Assembly: GCF_000732195.1 (NCBI RefSeq)
Contig: NZ_JNNU01000002.1
Coordinates: 62,001 to 126,000 of the forward strand
Origin: Neorhizobium vignae
GTDB lineage: Bacteria > Pseudomonadota > Alphaproteobacteria > Rhizobiales > Rhizobiaceae
Direction of reading: 5' to 3'
Length of the DNA stretch: 64,000 nt
Shown here piece after piece: positions 20,225-28,171 of this stretch. The notes under the pieces were generated by a model, which did no database searches, had not been told where the DNA came from, and saw nothing but the letters and a program-made list of their open reading frames with translations. The position numbers and the translations under genes are program-made. Position 1 is the first letter of the stretch. Each line of letters begins with the position of its first letter.

Positions 20225-20242
20225 TGCAAGGCTGCCCTTGCA
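20225..20242. promoter_or_regulatory. Inverted repeat in lrp-trxB intergenic region
   Basis: TGCAAGG-N4-CCTTGCA, perfect seven-base arms, halfway between the divergent lrp and trxB starts. Possible operator for Lrp, LsrB or another regulator of trxB; position and symmetry are the only evidence. Confidence 0.35.
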
Positions 20243-20351
20243 TTGCTGCATGGATCGATCTTACATGGCGCTTCTATAGCGGCAGACCGGATATCGACCA
20301 CCTATATGAGGGGCAACGAAACGTCGACCGGTCTTTGAAAGGAAATTGTCC

Positions 20352-21326
20352 ATGTCCTCCCGTCACACCGAGGTCCTGATCATCGGCTCCGGCCCGGCTG
20401 GCTATACGGCCGCCATCTATGCGGCGCGCGCCATGCTGAAACCGGTTCTGATCGCCGGCATGGAACAGGGCGGCCAGTTGATGATCACCACGGATGTCGA
20501 GAACTATCCGGGCTTCGGCGATCCGATCCAGGGCCCCTGGCTGATGGAACAGATGCTGAAGCAGGCGACCCATGTGGGCGCCGAGATCGTCAACGATCTC
20601 GTCACCGAAGTCGAGCTCAACCATCGCCCCTTCACGGTGCGCACAGATTCCGGCCAGGTCTGGACCGCCGAGACGCTGATCATCTCGACCGGCGCCAAGG
20701 CGAAATGGCTCGGCATCGAAACCGAACAGCAGTTCCAGGGCTTTGGCGTCTCCGCCTGCGCCACCTGCGACGGCTTCTTCTATCGCAACAAGGACGTAAT
20801 CGTGGTCGGCGGCGGCAATTCGGCCGTCGAGGAAGCGCTCTACCTGTCGAATATCGCCAAGTCGGTGACGGTCGTGCATCGCCGCGACAGTTTCCGCTCG
20901 GAAAAAATTCTGCAGGAACGCCTTTTCCAGCGCCCGAATGTCAACGTGCTTTGGAACACCGAAATCGCCGAAATCACCGGCAAGCCCGCCAAGGCGCCGA
21001 TGCCGCCCTCCGTCGAGGGCGTCAGGCTGCGCAACACCCAGACGGGTGCGGTGACCGATTTCCCGATCCATGGCGTCTTCGTGGCGATCGGCCATGCGCC
21101 GGCGACAGAACTGTTCCAGGGCAAATTGAAGATGAAGCCGAACGGCTATCTCTGGACCGCTCCGGATTCGACCGCCACCGACGTGCCCGGCGTATTTGCC
21201 GCCGGCGACGTGACGGACGATACCTTCCGCCAGGCGATCACCGCCGCCGGCATGGGCTGCATGGCAGCGCTCGAGGCCGAACGTTATCTTTCCGGCATCC
21301 AGCCGGTTGCCATAGCCGCGGAGTGA
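20352..21326 (+). CDS. trxB: Thioredoxin reductase
   Basis: Flavoprotein that passes electrons from NADPH to thioredoxin. The 324-residue protein has the FAD site EVLIIGSGPAGYTAAIYAARA near the start (GSGPAG), the redox pair C136-A-T-C139 in SACATCDGFFY, the NADPH site VVGGGNSAVEEALYL, and FAAGDVTDD near the end. ATG 20352 follows GAAAGGAAA; a TTG six bases earlier is less likely. lsrB begins nine bases after the stop, so both probably share a transcript. Confidence 0.97.
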   Translation: MSSRHTEVLIIGSGPAGYTAAIYAARAMLKPVLIAGMEQGGQLMITTDVENYPGFGDPIQGPWLMEQMLKQATHVGAEIVNDLVTEVELNHRPFTVRTDSGQVWTAETLIISTGAKAKWLGIETEQQFQGFGVSACATCDGFFYRNKDVIVVGGGNSAVEEALYLSNIAKSVTVVHRRDSFRSEKILQERLFQRPNVNVLWNTEIAEITGKPAKAPMPPSVEGVRLRNTQTGAVTDFPIHGVFVAIGHAPATELFQGKLKMKPNGYLWTAPDSTATDVPGVFAAGDVTDDTFRQAITAAGMGCMAALEAERYLSGIQPVAIAAE

Positions 21327-21335
21327 CGTTGAACG

Positions 21336-22238
21336 ATGGGTGTGCCGCTCGACTGGGATAAACTGCGCATTTTCCACGCGGCGGCGGAGGCGGGATCCTT
21401 CACCCATGCAGCCGACAAGCTGCATCTTTCCCAGTCGGCGATCAGCCGCCAGGTCAGCGCGCTCGAGCAGGATGTCGGGGTAAAGCTCTTCCACCGCCAC
21501 GCACGCGGCCTGATTCTCACCGAACAGGGCGAACTTCTCTATCGCACCGCCCACGACGTGCTCCTGAAGCTCGAAACCGTGAAGATGCAGCTCACCGAGA
21601 CGACGGAAAAGCCGTCCGGCAAGCTGCGTGTGACGACGACCGTCGGCCTCGGCCAGGGCTGGCTCACCGACAAGGTGCAGGAATTCCTGCAGCTCTATCC
21701 GGAAATGTCGATCCAGTTGATCCTCGACAACGAGGAAGTGGACGTCAATATGCGCCATGCGGACTGCGCCATCCGGCTTCGTCAGCCGGTGCAGTCCGAC
21801 CTCATCCAGCGCAAGCTCTTCACCGTCCACATGCACGTCTATGCGGCTCCCTCCTACATCAACCGTTACGGCGAGCCGCAATCCGTCGAGGATCTCGACC
21901 ACCATCGCATCATCACCTTCGGGGAGCCGGCGCCGAACTACCTGCTCGACGTGAACTGGCTGGAATATGCCGGCCGGTCATCGGACAATACCCGCACGCC
22001 GCATCTGCAGATCAACAGCCAGACCTCGATCAAGCGCGCCTGCCTGCTGGGAATCGGAATTGCCTGCCTGCCGGATTATATCGTCGGCCGCGATCCGGGG
22101 CTGATTCAGCTGGCCATCAATGCCGACATCCCGTCCTTCGACACCTATTTCTGCTATCCGGATGAAATGAAGAACGCCGCGAAGCTGAAAGTCTTCCGCG
22201 ATTTCGTGGTCGGCAAGGCCCGCAACTGGAGTTTCTGA
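21336..22238 (+). CDS. lsrB: LysR-type regulator LsrB/VtlR
   Basis: LysR-family regulator of 300 residues: N-terminal helix-turn-helix (LRIFHAAAEAGSFTHAADKL ... LSQSAISRQVSALE) and a C-terminal periplasmic-binding-like effector domain. By position (directly after trxB, beside the two AbcR RNAs and the LPS core cluster) it matches S. meliloti LsrB and Brucella VtlR. LsrB is reported to sense oxidation through cysteines and to control LPS genes; VtlR controls an AbcR sRNA. Cysteines here are at 144, 236, 244 and 273. Which of them matter is not known from sequence. Confidence 0.88.
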   Translation: MGVPLDWDKLRIFHAAAEAGSFTHAADKLHLSQSAISRQVSALEQDVGVKLFHRHARGLILTEQGELLYRTAHDVLLKLETVKMQLTETTEKPSGKLRVTTTVGLGQGWLTDKVQEFLQLYPEMSIQLILDNEEVDVNMRHADCAIRLRQPVQSDLIQRKLFTVHMHVYAAPSYINRYGEPQSVEDLDHHRIITFGEPAPNYLLDVNWLEYAGRSSDNTRTPHLQINSQTSIKRACLLGIGIACLPDYIVGRDPGLIQLAINADIPSFDTYFCYPDEMKNAAKLKVFRDFVVGKARNWSF

Positions 22239-22417
22239 CCGGCACAGGTCCGGGACGAATGCCGTGAGAAACCCTATATCCTCGGGGATTTCACGGGTTC
22301 TGCGGCCGCCTGATATGTAACCACTGAGCGCATCAAATTAGAGCGTTGCACCTCACGCATGGCTGTCCTGCACAAAAGAGTATTGTTCACTGCACAAAAA
22401 ACCACCATATCGCACAC

Positions 22418-22535
22418 AGCTGATGCACATGGCGGCTTTTCCTCCCAGTTCCGCCGCAGCAGCTGTTCCCCTCTGGAGGTTTTTTGACCTTCACACTTAT
22501 AGGGCCCTGGAGCGATCCAGTGGCCCTCTTTTTTT
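22418..22535 (+). ncRNA. abcR1: AbcR-type small RNA, first copy (alpha-r15 family)
   Basis: About 118 nt. A promoter of TTGTTC (22383-22388), 17 bases, CATATC (22406-22411) points to a start near 22418. The body carries the single-stranded anti-Shine-Dalgarno module TTCCCCTCTGGAGG (near 22465) and ends in an intrinsic terminator: arms AGGGCC/GGCCCT and CTGG/CCAG around loop AGCGAT, then seven T. AbcR RNAs are Hfq-dependent repressors of ABC-transporter and other uptake mRNAs in Agrobacterium, Sinorhizobium and Brucella. Which copy corresponds to AbcR1 is my guess. Confidence 0.83.
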
Positions 22536-22655
22536 GCGCTGAATTCTGTCGCGGCTCACTCACCGGTTTCCGCCGTCACAATCCCCGTCAAAACTTCTGT
22601 TCAATATCCCAGCCATACCCTTGTCGAGCGAAACCCGCCTCCCCATATTGAGTTT

Positions 22656-22766
22656 AGCTGGCGCGCTTCGGCGACGTCCCTGTCGTCTGTGCCGGCTGTT
22701 CCCCTCTGGAGGTTTTGACCTTCACAATTATTGGGCCTCGGAGCGATCCGGCGGCCCATTTTTTTT
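22656..22766 (+). ncRNA. abcR2: AbcR-type small RNA, second copy (alpha-r15 family)
   Basis: About 111 nt. Promoter-like TTGTCG (22621-22626), 17 bases, CATATT (22644-22649). It shares with the first copy the module TTCCCCTCTGGAGGTTTT, the run GACCTTCACA, and the terminator loop GGAGCGATCC; its terminator arms are TGGGCC/GGCCCA followed by eight T. The variation between copies is compensatory in the terminator stem, which supports a real RNA. Tandem AbcR copies beside this LysR gene are known in Agrobacterium and Sinorhizobium. Confidence 0.83.
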
Positions 22767-22854
22767 ACAATCTCCCGTTTCCCCGCAAATCGCTCCCTTT
22801 AAATCGTCTTCCGGCGATCTATATATCGAGAAGCTCCGATATTGGATCCTCATC

Positions 22855-23151
22855 ATGGACAAGACGGAAATTCTGAAAGCGCTGGCGCATCCGGTCCGGG
22901 TCGAATTCCTGGAATGGATGAAGGAGCCGGAACGTCATTTTTGCGATCAGGCGCAGCCGCTCGAAATGGGCATCTGCGCCGGCCAGTTCGAAAAACGCTG
23001 CGGCCTCTCCCAATCCACGGTCTCGGCGCATCTTTCGACGCTCGAGAAAGCCCGCCTGGTGAAAATCGACCGGGTCGGCCAATGGGCATTCTACCGCCGC
23101 GATGAAAAAACCATCGCGGCTTTCCTCGACGATCTCAGGTCGACCCTCTGA
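22855..23151 (+). CDS. ArsR-family regulator, thiol-rich, next to OYE reductase
   Basis: Winged-helix protein of 98 residues: DKTEILKALAHPVRVEFLEW, then CGLSQSTVSAHLSTLEKARLV as the recognition region. Three cysteines (C30, C42, C49) lie in the N-terminal half just before or in the DNA-binding helix, so sensing of electrophiles or oxidants by thiols is plausible. It precedes an old-yellow-enzyme gene by 40 bases and probably represses that operon, in the way NemR (a TetR protein) does for nemA in E. coli. A longer open frame running through the sRNA region was not used. ATG 22855 is the natural start. Confidence 0.82.
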   Translation: MDKTEILKALAHPVRVEFLEWMKEPERHFCDQAQPLEMGICAGQFEKRCGLSQSTVSAHLSTLEKARLVKIDRVGQWAFYRRDEKTIAAFLDDLRSTL

Positions 23152-23191
23152 TCCCCCTGCCTCTCCTCCCAACAGCATAAGGAATTTTCCT

Positions 23192-24313
23192 ATGGCCAGC
23201 ATTTTTGATCCGACCAGGTTCGGTGATATCGAACTCGCCAACCGCGTCGTCATGGCTCCCCTGACGCGCAACCGCTCGCCGAAGGCGATCCCCAACGATC
23301 TCAACGTCACCTATTACGAACAGCGCGCCACCGCCGGGCTAATCGTCACCGAAGGCACGCCGGTCAGCCACCAGGGCCAGGGTTATGCGGACGTACCGGG
23401 CCTTTATCTGCCGCAAGCGATCGAAGGCTGGAAGAAGGTGACGGATGCCGTCCACCGCAAGGGCGGCAAGATCGTCACGCAGATCTGGCATGTCGGCCGC
23501 GTCTCGCACGTCTCGCTGCAGCCGAACGGCGGCGCTCCGGTTGCTCCCTCGGCCATTCCGGCCGGCGGCAAGACCTATATCACCAATCCGGATGGCAGCG
23601 GTGCCTTCGTCGATACGTCCGCTCCCCGCGCGCTCGAACATTCGGAAATCGCCGGAATCGTTAGCGACTTCGCCAAGGGAGCCCGCGCCGCGATCGACGC
23701 CGGTTTCGACGGTATCGAAATCCACGGCGCCAACGGCTATCTGATCGACCAGTTCCTGAAGTCGGGCGCCAACCAGCGCACGGACGAATACGGCGGCTCG
23801 ATCGAGAACCGGGCACGGTTCCTGGTGGAAGTCGTCGATGCGGTGACCAAGGAAATCGGCGCCGGTCGCGTCGGAATCCGCCTGTCGCCGGTAACACCGG
23901 CTAACGGCGTCAGCGATCCCGATCCGCAGGCTGTCTTCAACCATGTCGTCGAGCAGCTCGGACCGCGCGGCCTCTCCTTCATCCACGTGATCGAAGGTGC
24001 CACCGGCGGTGACCGCGCCTTTTTCCAGGGCGACAAGCCCTTCGACTATCAGGAACTGAAGAGCATCTATCGCAAGGCAGGCGGCACCGGCGGCTGGCTG
24101 GTCAACAACGGGTACGACCGCGAAAGCGCCATCGAAGCCGTCGAAAGCGGTTATGCCGATGCGGTTGCCTTCGGCAAGCTCTTCCTCGCCAACCCGGATC
24201 TCGTCCAGCGCTTCCGGGACAACGCGCCGCTCAACGAAGCCGACAAGTCCACCTTCTACGGCGGTGGCGCCAAGGGCTATACCGACTACCCGGTGCTCGA
24301 AGCAGTCGCCTGA
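23192..24313 (+). CDS. nemA: Old yellow enzyme, alkene/N-ethylmaleimide reductase
   Basis: FMN-dependent NAD(P)H reductase of activated C=C bonds and nitro compounds, 373 residues, cytoplasmic TIM barrel. Substrate-binding residues H178 and N181 and proton donor Y183 lie in EIHGANGYLIDQFLK; IWHVGRVSH and FGKLFLANPDL are further OYE landmarks. ATG 23192 follows AAGGAA. It forms an operon with the preceding ArsR regulator, consistent with detoxification of electrophiles. A strong hairpin ends the unit. Confidence 0.93.
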   Translation: MASIFDPTRFGDIELANRVVMAPLTRNRSPKAIPNDLNVTYYEQRATAGLIVTEGTPVSHQGQGYADVPGLYLPQAIEGWKKVTDAVHRKGGKIVTQIWHVGRVSHVSLQPNGGAPVAPSAIPAGGKTYITNPDGSGAFVDTSAPRALEHSEIAGIVSDFAKGARAAIDAGFDGIEIHGANGYLIDQFLKSGANQRTDEYGGSIENRARFLVEVVDAVTKEIGAGRVGIRLSPVTPANGVSDPDPQAVFNHVVEQLGPRGLSFIHVIEGATGGDRAFFQGDKPFDYQELKSIYRKAGGTGGWLVNNGYDRESAIEAVESGYADAVAFGKLFLANPDLVQRFRDNAPLNEADKSTFYGGGAKGYTDYPVLEAVA

Positions 24314-24320
24314 TCGAAAC

Positions 24321-24356
24321 AGAGAAGGGGCCGCTCCCGCAGGCGGCCCCTTCTCT
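24321..24356. terminator. Terminator hairpin after nemA
   Basis: Fourteen-base perfect arms AGAGAAGGGGCCGC and GCGGCCCCTTCTCT around an eight-base loop, starting eight bases after the nemA stop. There is no long T run, but the stem is very stable and is followed on the minus strand by the chemoreceptor remnant. Confidence 0.65.
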
Positions 24357-24419
24357 TGCTGCCTACATGGCCATCTTCATGGATATCACGGCTGAGCCGC
24401 TCTATGTGTCGTGCCGAAA

Positions 24420-24548
24420 GTTGAGACGAGCTCGCCACGTCTCCAGTCGACGTCCGAACAAGGGCCTTGATTTCCTTGGCGGCCTGCGCGGAGCGCTGCG
24501 CCAGCTCCTGCGCCACAACGGCAAATCCCTTGCCCGCGGCTGACGCTT
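24420..24548 (-). pseudogene. Methyl-accepting chemotaxis protein remnant
   Basis: Reading leftwards, the frame encodes ASAAGKGFAVVAQELAQRS followed by AQAAKEIKALVRTSTGDV, which is the highly conserved hairpin tip of chemoreceptor signalling domains (normally A-G-E-x-G-x-G-F-A-V-V-A). Only some 40 residues are recognisable; sensor, HAMP and flanking helices are missing and no start codon fits. It abuts the stop of the DUF2188 gene. It is best read as the fossil of a chemoreceptor gene removed by deletion. Confidence 0.72.
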
Positions 24549-24812
24549 TCAGTGGGTGGTCGATCCCTCGTCGCCATCCATGACCTCGGCCTCGGGCCGG
24601 TCGCCACCCTCGCTGTATTCGGTGTGCCAGATGCCCTTTTCGTCCTGCCAGCTGATCTCTTCTGCATCCCCGCCGACCTGCTGTTCGGCCGCGACGATGC
24701 GCGCCGCCTGCAAGGCGTCGGAATGGCTGGGAAAAGTTTCGGAATAGACGTCGCCCTGGCGATAGGCCCAGCCGCCGTCATGCGGCACGACTTTATAGGT
24801 AACCTTGGTCAT
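24549..24812 (-). CDS. DUF2188 domain protein
   Basis: Small soluble protein of 87 residues. TYKVVPHDGGWAYRQGDVYSETFPS followed by DALQAARIVAAEQQ matches the DUF2188 (YdfB-like) fold, a compact beta sheet and helix that follows the pattern HDGGW. Function unknown; relatives are often stress-linked. ATG 24812 is preceded by GACAGGAGGGA. Transcribed alone. Confidence 0.78.
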   Translation of the reverse strand: MTKVTYKVVPHDGGWAYRQGDVYSETFPSHSDALQAARIVAAEQQVGGDAEEISWQDEKGIWHTEYSEGGDRPEAEVMDGDEGSTTH

Positions 24813-25045
24813 ACTCCCTCCTGTCTTTTACGGCTGCCTCGATCCATTCGGATCCTTGTCCTGTCGCGGCATCGGGGTGAGAAATTGAAAAAGGTGCCAC
24901 GAAGTTCCAAGCCACATCGCAAATCACGTCACAAATTATGGCATCAAAGGCCGCCGACCGCAAATCCTCGAGGCGAAAACGGAACCTTGCTTGATGCCGC
25001 AGGTTGCCGCCTTGGATTGTCGCGGACCAAGATCAGGAGTGGAAT

Positions 25046-26149
25046 GTGGGTTTGTTGTCCCTGCTGAAGCTGGAAAGATTTCTTATCCTCGGGCTTGCCG
25101 CAGGCTTCGTCGCCTATTCCGCCGAACATTCCCTGCACGCGGCCGGCAAAACGGCTTCGCTGATCGCCGCCGTCATCCTGATCGGCATCATCATCCTCGC
25201 CTCCACCCGCGTCGCCCACCATGCCGAAATGCTCGCCCACAAGGTTGGCGACCCCTACGGTACGATGATCCTGACGCTGTCGGCGGTGGCGGTCGAGGTG
25301 CTGATCCTCGCCATCATGATGGGCAATACCACCTCGCCCACCCTTGTGCGCGACACGATCTATGCGGCGGTCATGCTGGACATCAACGGCATCCTCGGCC
25401 TCGCCGCCCTGCTCGGCGGCCTGCGTCATGGCGAGCAGCCCTATAACGACGATTCCAGCCGCACCTACAGCGTGATGATCCTGACGGCCATGGGCATTTC
25501 CATGATCGTCCCGGAATTCATCCCTGGCGATCGCTGGCACTATTATTCCGCCTTCACGATCTGCGCGATGATCGCGCTTTATGCGGTCTTCCTGAAAATG
25601 CAGGTCGGCCCGCACAGCTATTTCTTCAGCTACAGCTATCCGCGCGCCAAGCCTGCAACCGGCAGCCAGAAACCGCAAGAGGAAGCCGAGCACCAATCCG
25701 CCGCGATCTCCATCGGCGTCATCCTTGTCGGCGTCCTGATCATCGGCTTCCTCGCCGAATCCATGTCCACGCTCATGAACGCCGGGCTGGAGGGCAGCGG
25801 CGCGCCGCTGACCCTGATGGCGGTCGTGGTCGCAGCGATTTCCGCAGCGCCCGAAATCCTGACGGCACTGCGCGCGGCACTGCGCAACCGCATGCAGTCC
25901 GTCGTCAACATCGCCATGGGAGCCTCGCTCTCGACCGTCATCCTCACGGTTCCCGTGATGGAAAGCATCGCGCTCTACAGCGGCCAGCCCTTCGTGATGG
26001 CCATGACCCCGGTGCAGACGGTCATGGTCGCGATCACCCTCGTCGTCGCCGCGATCAACCTCAACGACGGCCAGACGAATGCCATCGAAGGCATGACCCA
26101 TTTCGTTCTCTTTGCGACATTCGTGATGCTGACCGCCCTTGGTCTGTAG
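25046..26149 (+). CDS. Cation:proton antiporter, CaCA superfamily (ChaA-like)
   Basis: Integral membrane exchanger of 367 residues with about eleven helices. The two alpha-repeat signatures are TLSAVAVEVLILAIMMGN in the first half and AAISAAPEILTALRAAL in the second, containing the acidic residues that carry Ca2+ or Na+/H+ in this family. A hydrophilic cytoplasmic loop (about 195-215, with PQEEAEHQ) joins the halves. GTG 25046 is chosen because CAGGAG lies six bases before it; ATG-type starts further upstream have no ribosome site. Probably exports Ca2+ or monovalent cations for proton uptake. Confidence 0.82.
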   Translation: MGLLSLLKLERFLILGLAAGFVAYSAEHSLHAAGKTASLIAAVILIGIIILASTRVAHHAEMLAHKVGDPYGTMILTLSAVAVEVLILAIMMGNTTSPTLVRDTIYAAVMLDINGILGLAALLGGLRHGEQPYNDDSSRTYSVMILTAMGISMIVPEFIPGDRWHYYSAFTICAMIALYAVFLKMQVGPHSYFFSYSYPRAKPATGSQKPQEEAEHQSAAISIGVILVGVLIIGFLAESMSTLMNAGLEGSGAPLTLMAVVVAAISAAPEILTALRAALRNRMQSVVNIAMGASLSTVILTVPVMESIALYSGQPFVMAMTPVQTVMVAITLVVAAINLNDGQTNAIEGMTHFVLFATFVMLTALGL

Positions 26150-26317
26150 GCGAAAAGGATTCCGGATCAAAGACTTGCGCGCGAGAACGGAATCGGATCG
26201 GGAAGAGGTTGAATCAATGTCTGAAATATGGTCGTGTCCGCCGCGGCGAGGCCGGCTTACCGCCGGTCGTCCAGCGTCTGGCGCGGCCCCCGTGTTGCGC
26301 ATGAAGGAGATTTTCAA

Positions 26318-27436
26318 ATGTCTACACCTCCCTACAGAGCCGACCATGTCGGTTCGCTGCTGCGTCCCGCTTCCGTCAAGGACGCCCGCAAGAAATTCTA
26401 CGAAGACAAGAGCATTTCCGCCGAGGAACTGAAGGCCGTCGAAGACGAAGGCATCAAGGACCTCATCAAGCTGCAGGAAAGCGTCGGCCTGAAGGTCGTG
26501 ACCGACGGCGAAGCCCGTCGCCACTTCTGGCACTACGATTTCATGGGCCTGCTCGACGGCCTGGAATTCGTCACCCGCGAAGCCCACAAGGGCGTCACCT
26601 TCCACGGCGTCAAGCTGCCGCCGACCTTCCCGACCATCAACGGCAAGCTCGACTTCCCCGACGATCACCCGCATCTGGAACACTTCAAGTTCCTCGCCGC
26701 CAACACCAAGGTGACGCCGAAGATCTCCATCCCCGGCCCGAGCGTCGCGCATTACCGCACCGCCCGCGCCGACGTGACCTATCCGGAATACCAGGATCCC
26801 GAAGCGCTCTTCGCAGCTCTCGCCCGTACCTATGCCAAGGCCGTGCAGAAGTTCTACGAGGCCGGCTGCCGTTATCTGCAGATGGACGATATCTATTTCG
26901 CCTATCTCGGCGACGAGAAGCAGCGCGCCATGAAGCGCGAGGAAGGCTACGATCCGGACTGGCTGATCCAGAAGTATGCTGAGACCATGCACGAAGCGAT
27001 CAAGGACCGCCCGAAGGATATGCTGATCGGCATGCATATGTGCCGCGGCAACTTCCGCTCCACCTGGGCGGCCGAAGGCGGCTACGATGCGGCGGCCGAC
27101 GCGATCTTCAACAAGACCGGCGTCGACATGTTCTTCATGGAATACGACACCGAGCGTTCCGGCGGTCTGCAGCCGCTGAGCCTGCTCCCAAAGGGTTCGA
27201 AGCAGCGCGTCTATCCGGGCTTCATCACCACCAAGACCGGTGAGCTCGAAACCCTCGACAGCCTGCGCCGCCACTTCGACGAAGCCTCCAAGTTCGTCGA
27301 TATCGACCAGCTCGGCATCGCGCCGCAATGCGGCTTCGCCTCGACCGAAGAAGGCAACTCGATCACCGAGGACGACCAGAAGCGCAAGCTCGAACTCGTC
27401 GTTAAGACCGCCGAAGCCATCTGGGGCACGGCCTGA
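26318..27436 (+). CDS. MetE-like (cobalamin-independent methionine synthase II) protein
   Basis: TIM-barrel protein of 372 residues homologous to the C-terminal catalytic half of MetE (YxjG/YxjH class). RADHVGSLLRP is the signature start; zinc ligands are expected in IGMHMCRGNF (H, C) and APQCGFAST (C). The N-terminal half of full MetE is absent, as usual for this class, so methyl donor and acceptor are uncertain; methionine salvage or demethylation is possible. ATG 26318 follows GAAGGAGA. The 168 bases upstream contain short GC hairpins but no riboswitch I can recognise. Confidence 0.88.
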   Translation: MSTPPYRADHVGSLLRPASVKDARKKFYEDKSISAEELKAVEDEGIKDLIKLQESVGLKVVTDGEARRHFWHYDFMGLLDGLEFVTREAHKGVTFHGVKLPPTFPTINGKLDFPDDHPHLEHFKFLAANTKVTPKISIPGPSVAHYRTARADVTYPEYQDPEALFAALARTYAKAVQKFYEAGCRYLQMDDIYFAYLGDEKQRAMKREEGYDPDWLIQKYAETMHEAIKDRPKDMLIGMHMCRGNFRSTWAAEGGYDAAADAIFNKTGVDMFFMEYDTERSGGLQPLSLLPKGSKQRVYPGFITTKTGELETLDSLRRHFDEASKFVDIDQLGIAPQCGFASTEEGNSITEDDQKRKLELVVKTAEAIWGTA

Positions 27437-27542
27437 TCTGATATTCGTGGGCCGCGGGTCGAATAACCCGCGGCCGCCACTTGAGAAATCATTGTTCTAG
27501 CTTAGGTTCCTATTCGGATTTAACCCGAGGGAGACTGCAACA

Positions 27543-27965
27543 ATGGGTATTTTCGACAAGATCAAGAATGCGATTTGGGGCGCGGATGAAACAGCACCGG
27601 CAGCCGAACCTCTGAAACCGGCCGCTCCGGTTTCGGCGTCCGCCGCTCCGGCGTCCAATCCGACGCCCATCCCTTCGGCAACGCCGTCGGCCCCCTCCTC
27701 CGCCACGCCCATCGACATCACCCCGATCCTCGACGCCGCCGTCAAGAAGAGTGGCCAGAAGCTCGATTGGCGCAAGTCGATCGTCGACCTGATGAAGGCG
27801 CTCGATCTCGATTCCAGCCTTGCGGCCCGCAAGGAACTGGCCGCCGAGCTGCACTATACCGGCGATACCAACGACTCCGCGACGATGAACGTCTGGCTCC
27901 ACAAGGCGCTGATGAAAAAGCTCGCCGAAAACGGCGGCAAGGTTCCGGCTGACCTCGCCGACTGA
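27543..27965 (+). CDS. DUF3597 protein
   Basis: Protein of 140 residues. The N-terminus MGIFDKIKNAIWG is followed by a long alanine/proline/serine linker (about residues 20-58) and a C-terminal helical domain (LDWRKSIVDLMKALDLDSSL ... YTGDTNDSATMNVWLHKALM). This is the DUF3597 layout, common in Rhizobiales and of unknown function; the C-terminal part resembles a LysM-associated or phasin-like small domain. ATG 27543 has GAGGGAGA upstream. A clear terminator follows. Confidence 0.85.
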   Translation: MGIFDKIKNAIWGADETAPAAEPLKPAAPVSASAAPASNPTPIPSATPSAPSSATPIDITPILDAAVKKSGQKLDWRKSIVDLMKALDLDSSLAARKELAAELHYTGDTNDSATMNVWLHKALMKKLAENGGKVPADLAD

Positions 27966-27990
27966 TCCCCAACTTCGTCCGAACGCACGA

Positions 27991-28016
27991 AGCCCGCTTT
28001 CGCCGGCGGGCTTTTG
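27991..28016 (+). terminator. Intrinsic terminator after DUF3597 gene
   Basis: Arms AGCCCGC and GCGGGCT with an eight-base loop, then TTTTGTTTG. Located 25 bases after the stop codon. Confidence 0.8.
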
Positions 28017-28171
28017 TTTGCGACCACTCGATAAAATAATCTTGAACGAACCGTGTTCGGCGCTTGCCGATGAACGCCCTAGATGAAGGCCATTGCCAGA
28101 TACTCTTTCGCCGCGTGCGGGAGTGTCGTTTCAGGCCTTGGCGGTGAATGCCGCCCATTGAAAGGGAGTCC

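Noticed and set aside
20274-21905. A 543-codon minus-strand frame across trxB and lsrB
   Set aside because: Composition is that of an antisense shadow and it would run through both known genes; rejected.
26150-26317. Possible SAM or cobalamin riboswitch ahead of the MetE-like gene
   Set aside because: Short GC hairpins are present but I find neither the SAM-II core nor a cobalamin box; not supportable.
24944-27328. A 794-codon minus-strand frame across the antiporter and MetE-like gene
   Set aside because: It spans two real plus-strand genes and shows only low-complexity His/Asp/Arg runs; no family match and no start signal.
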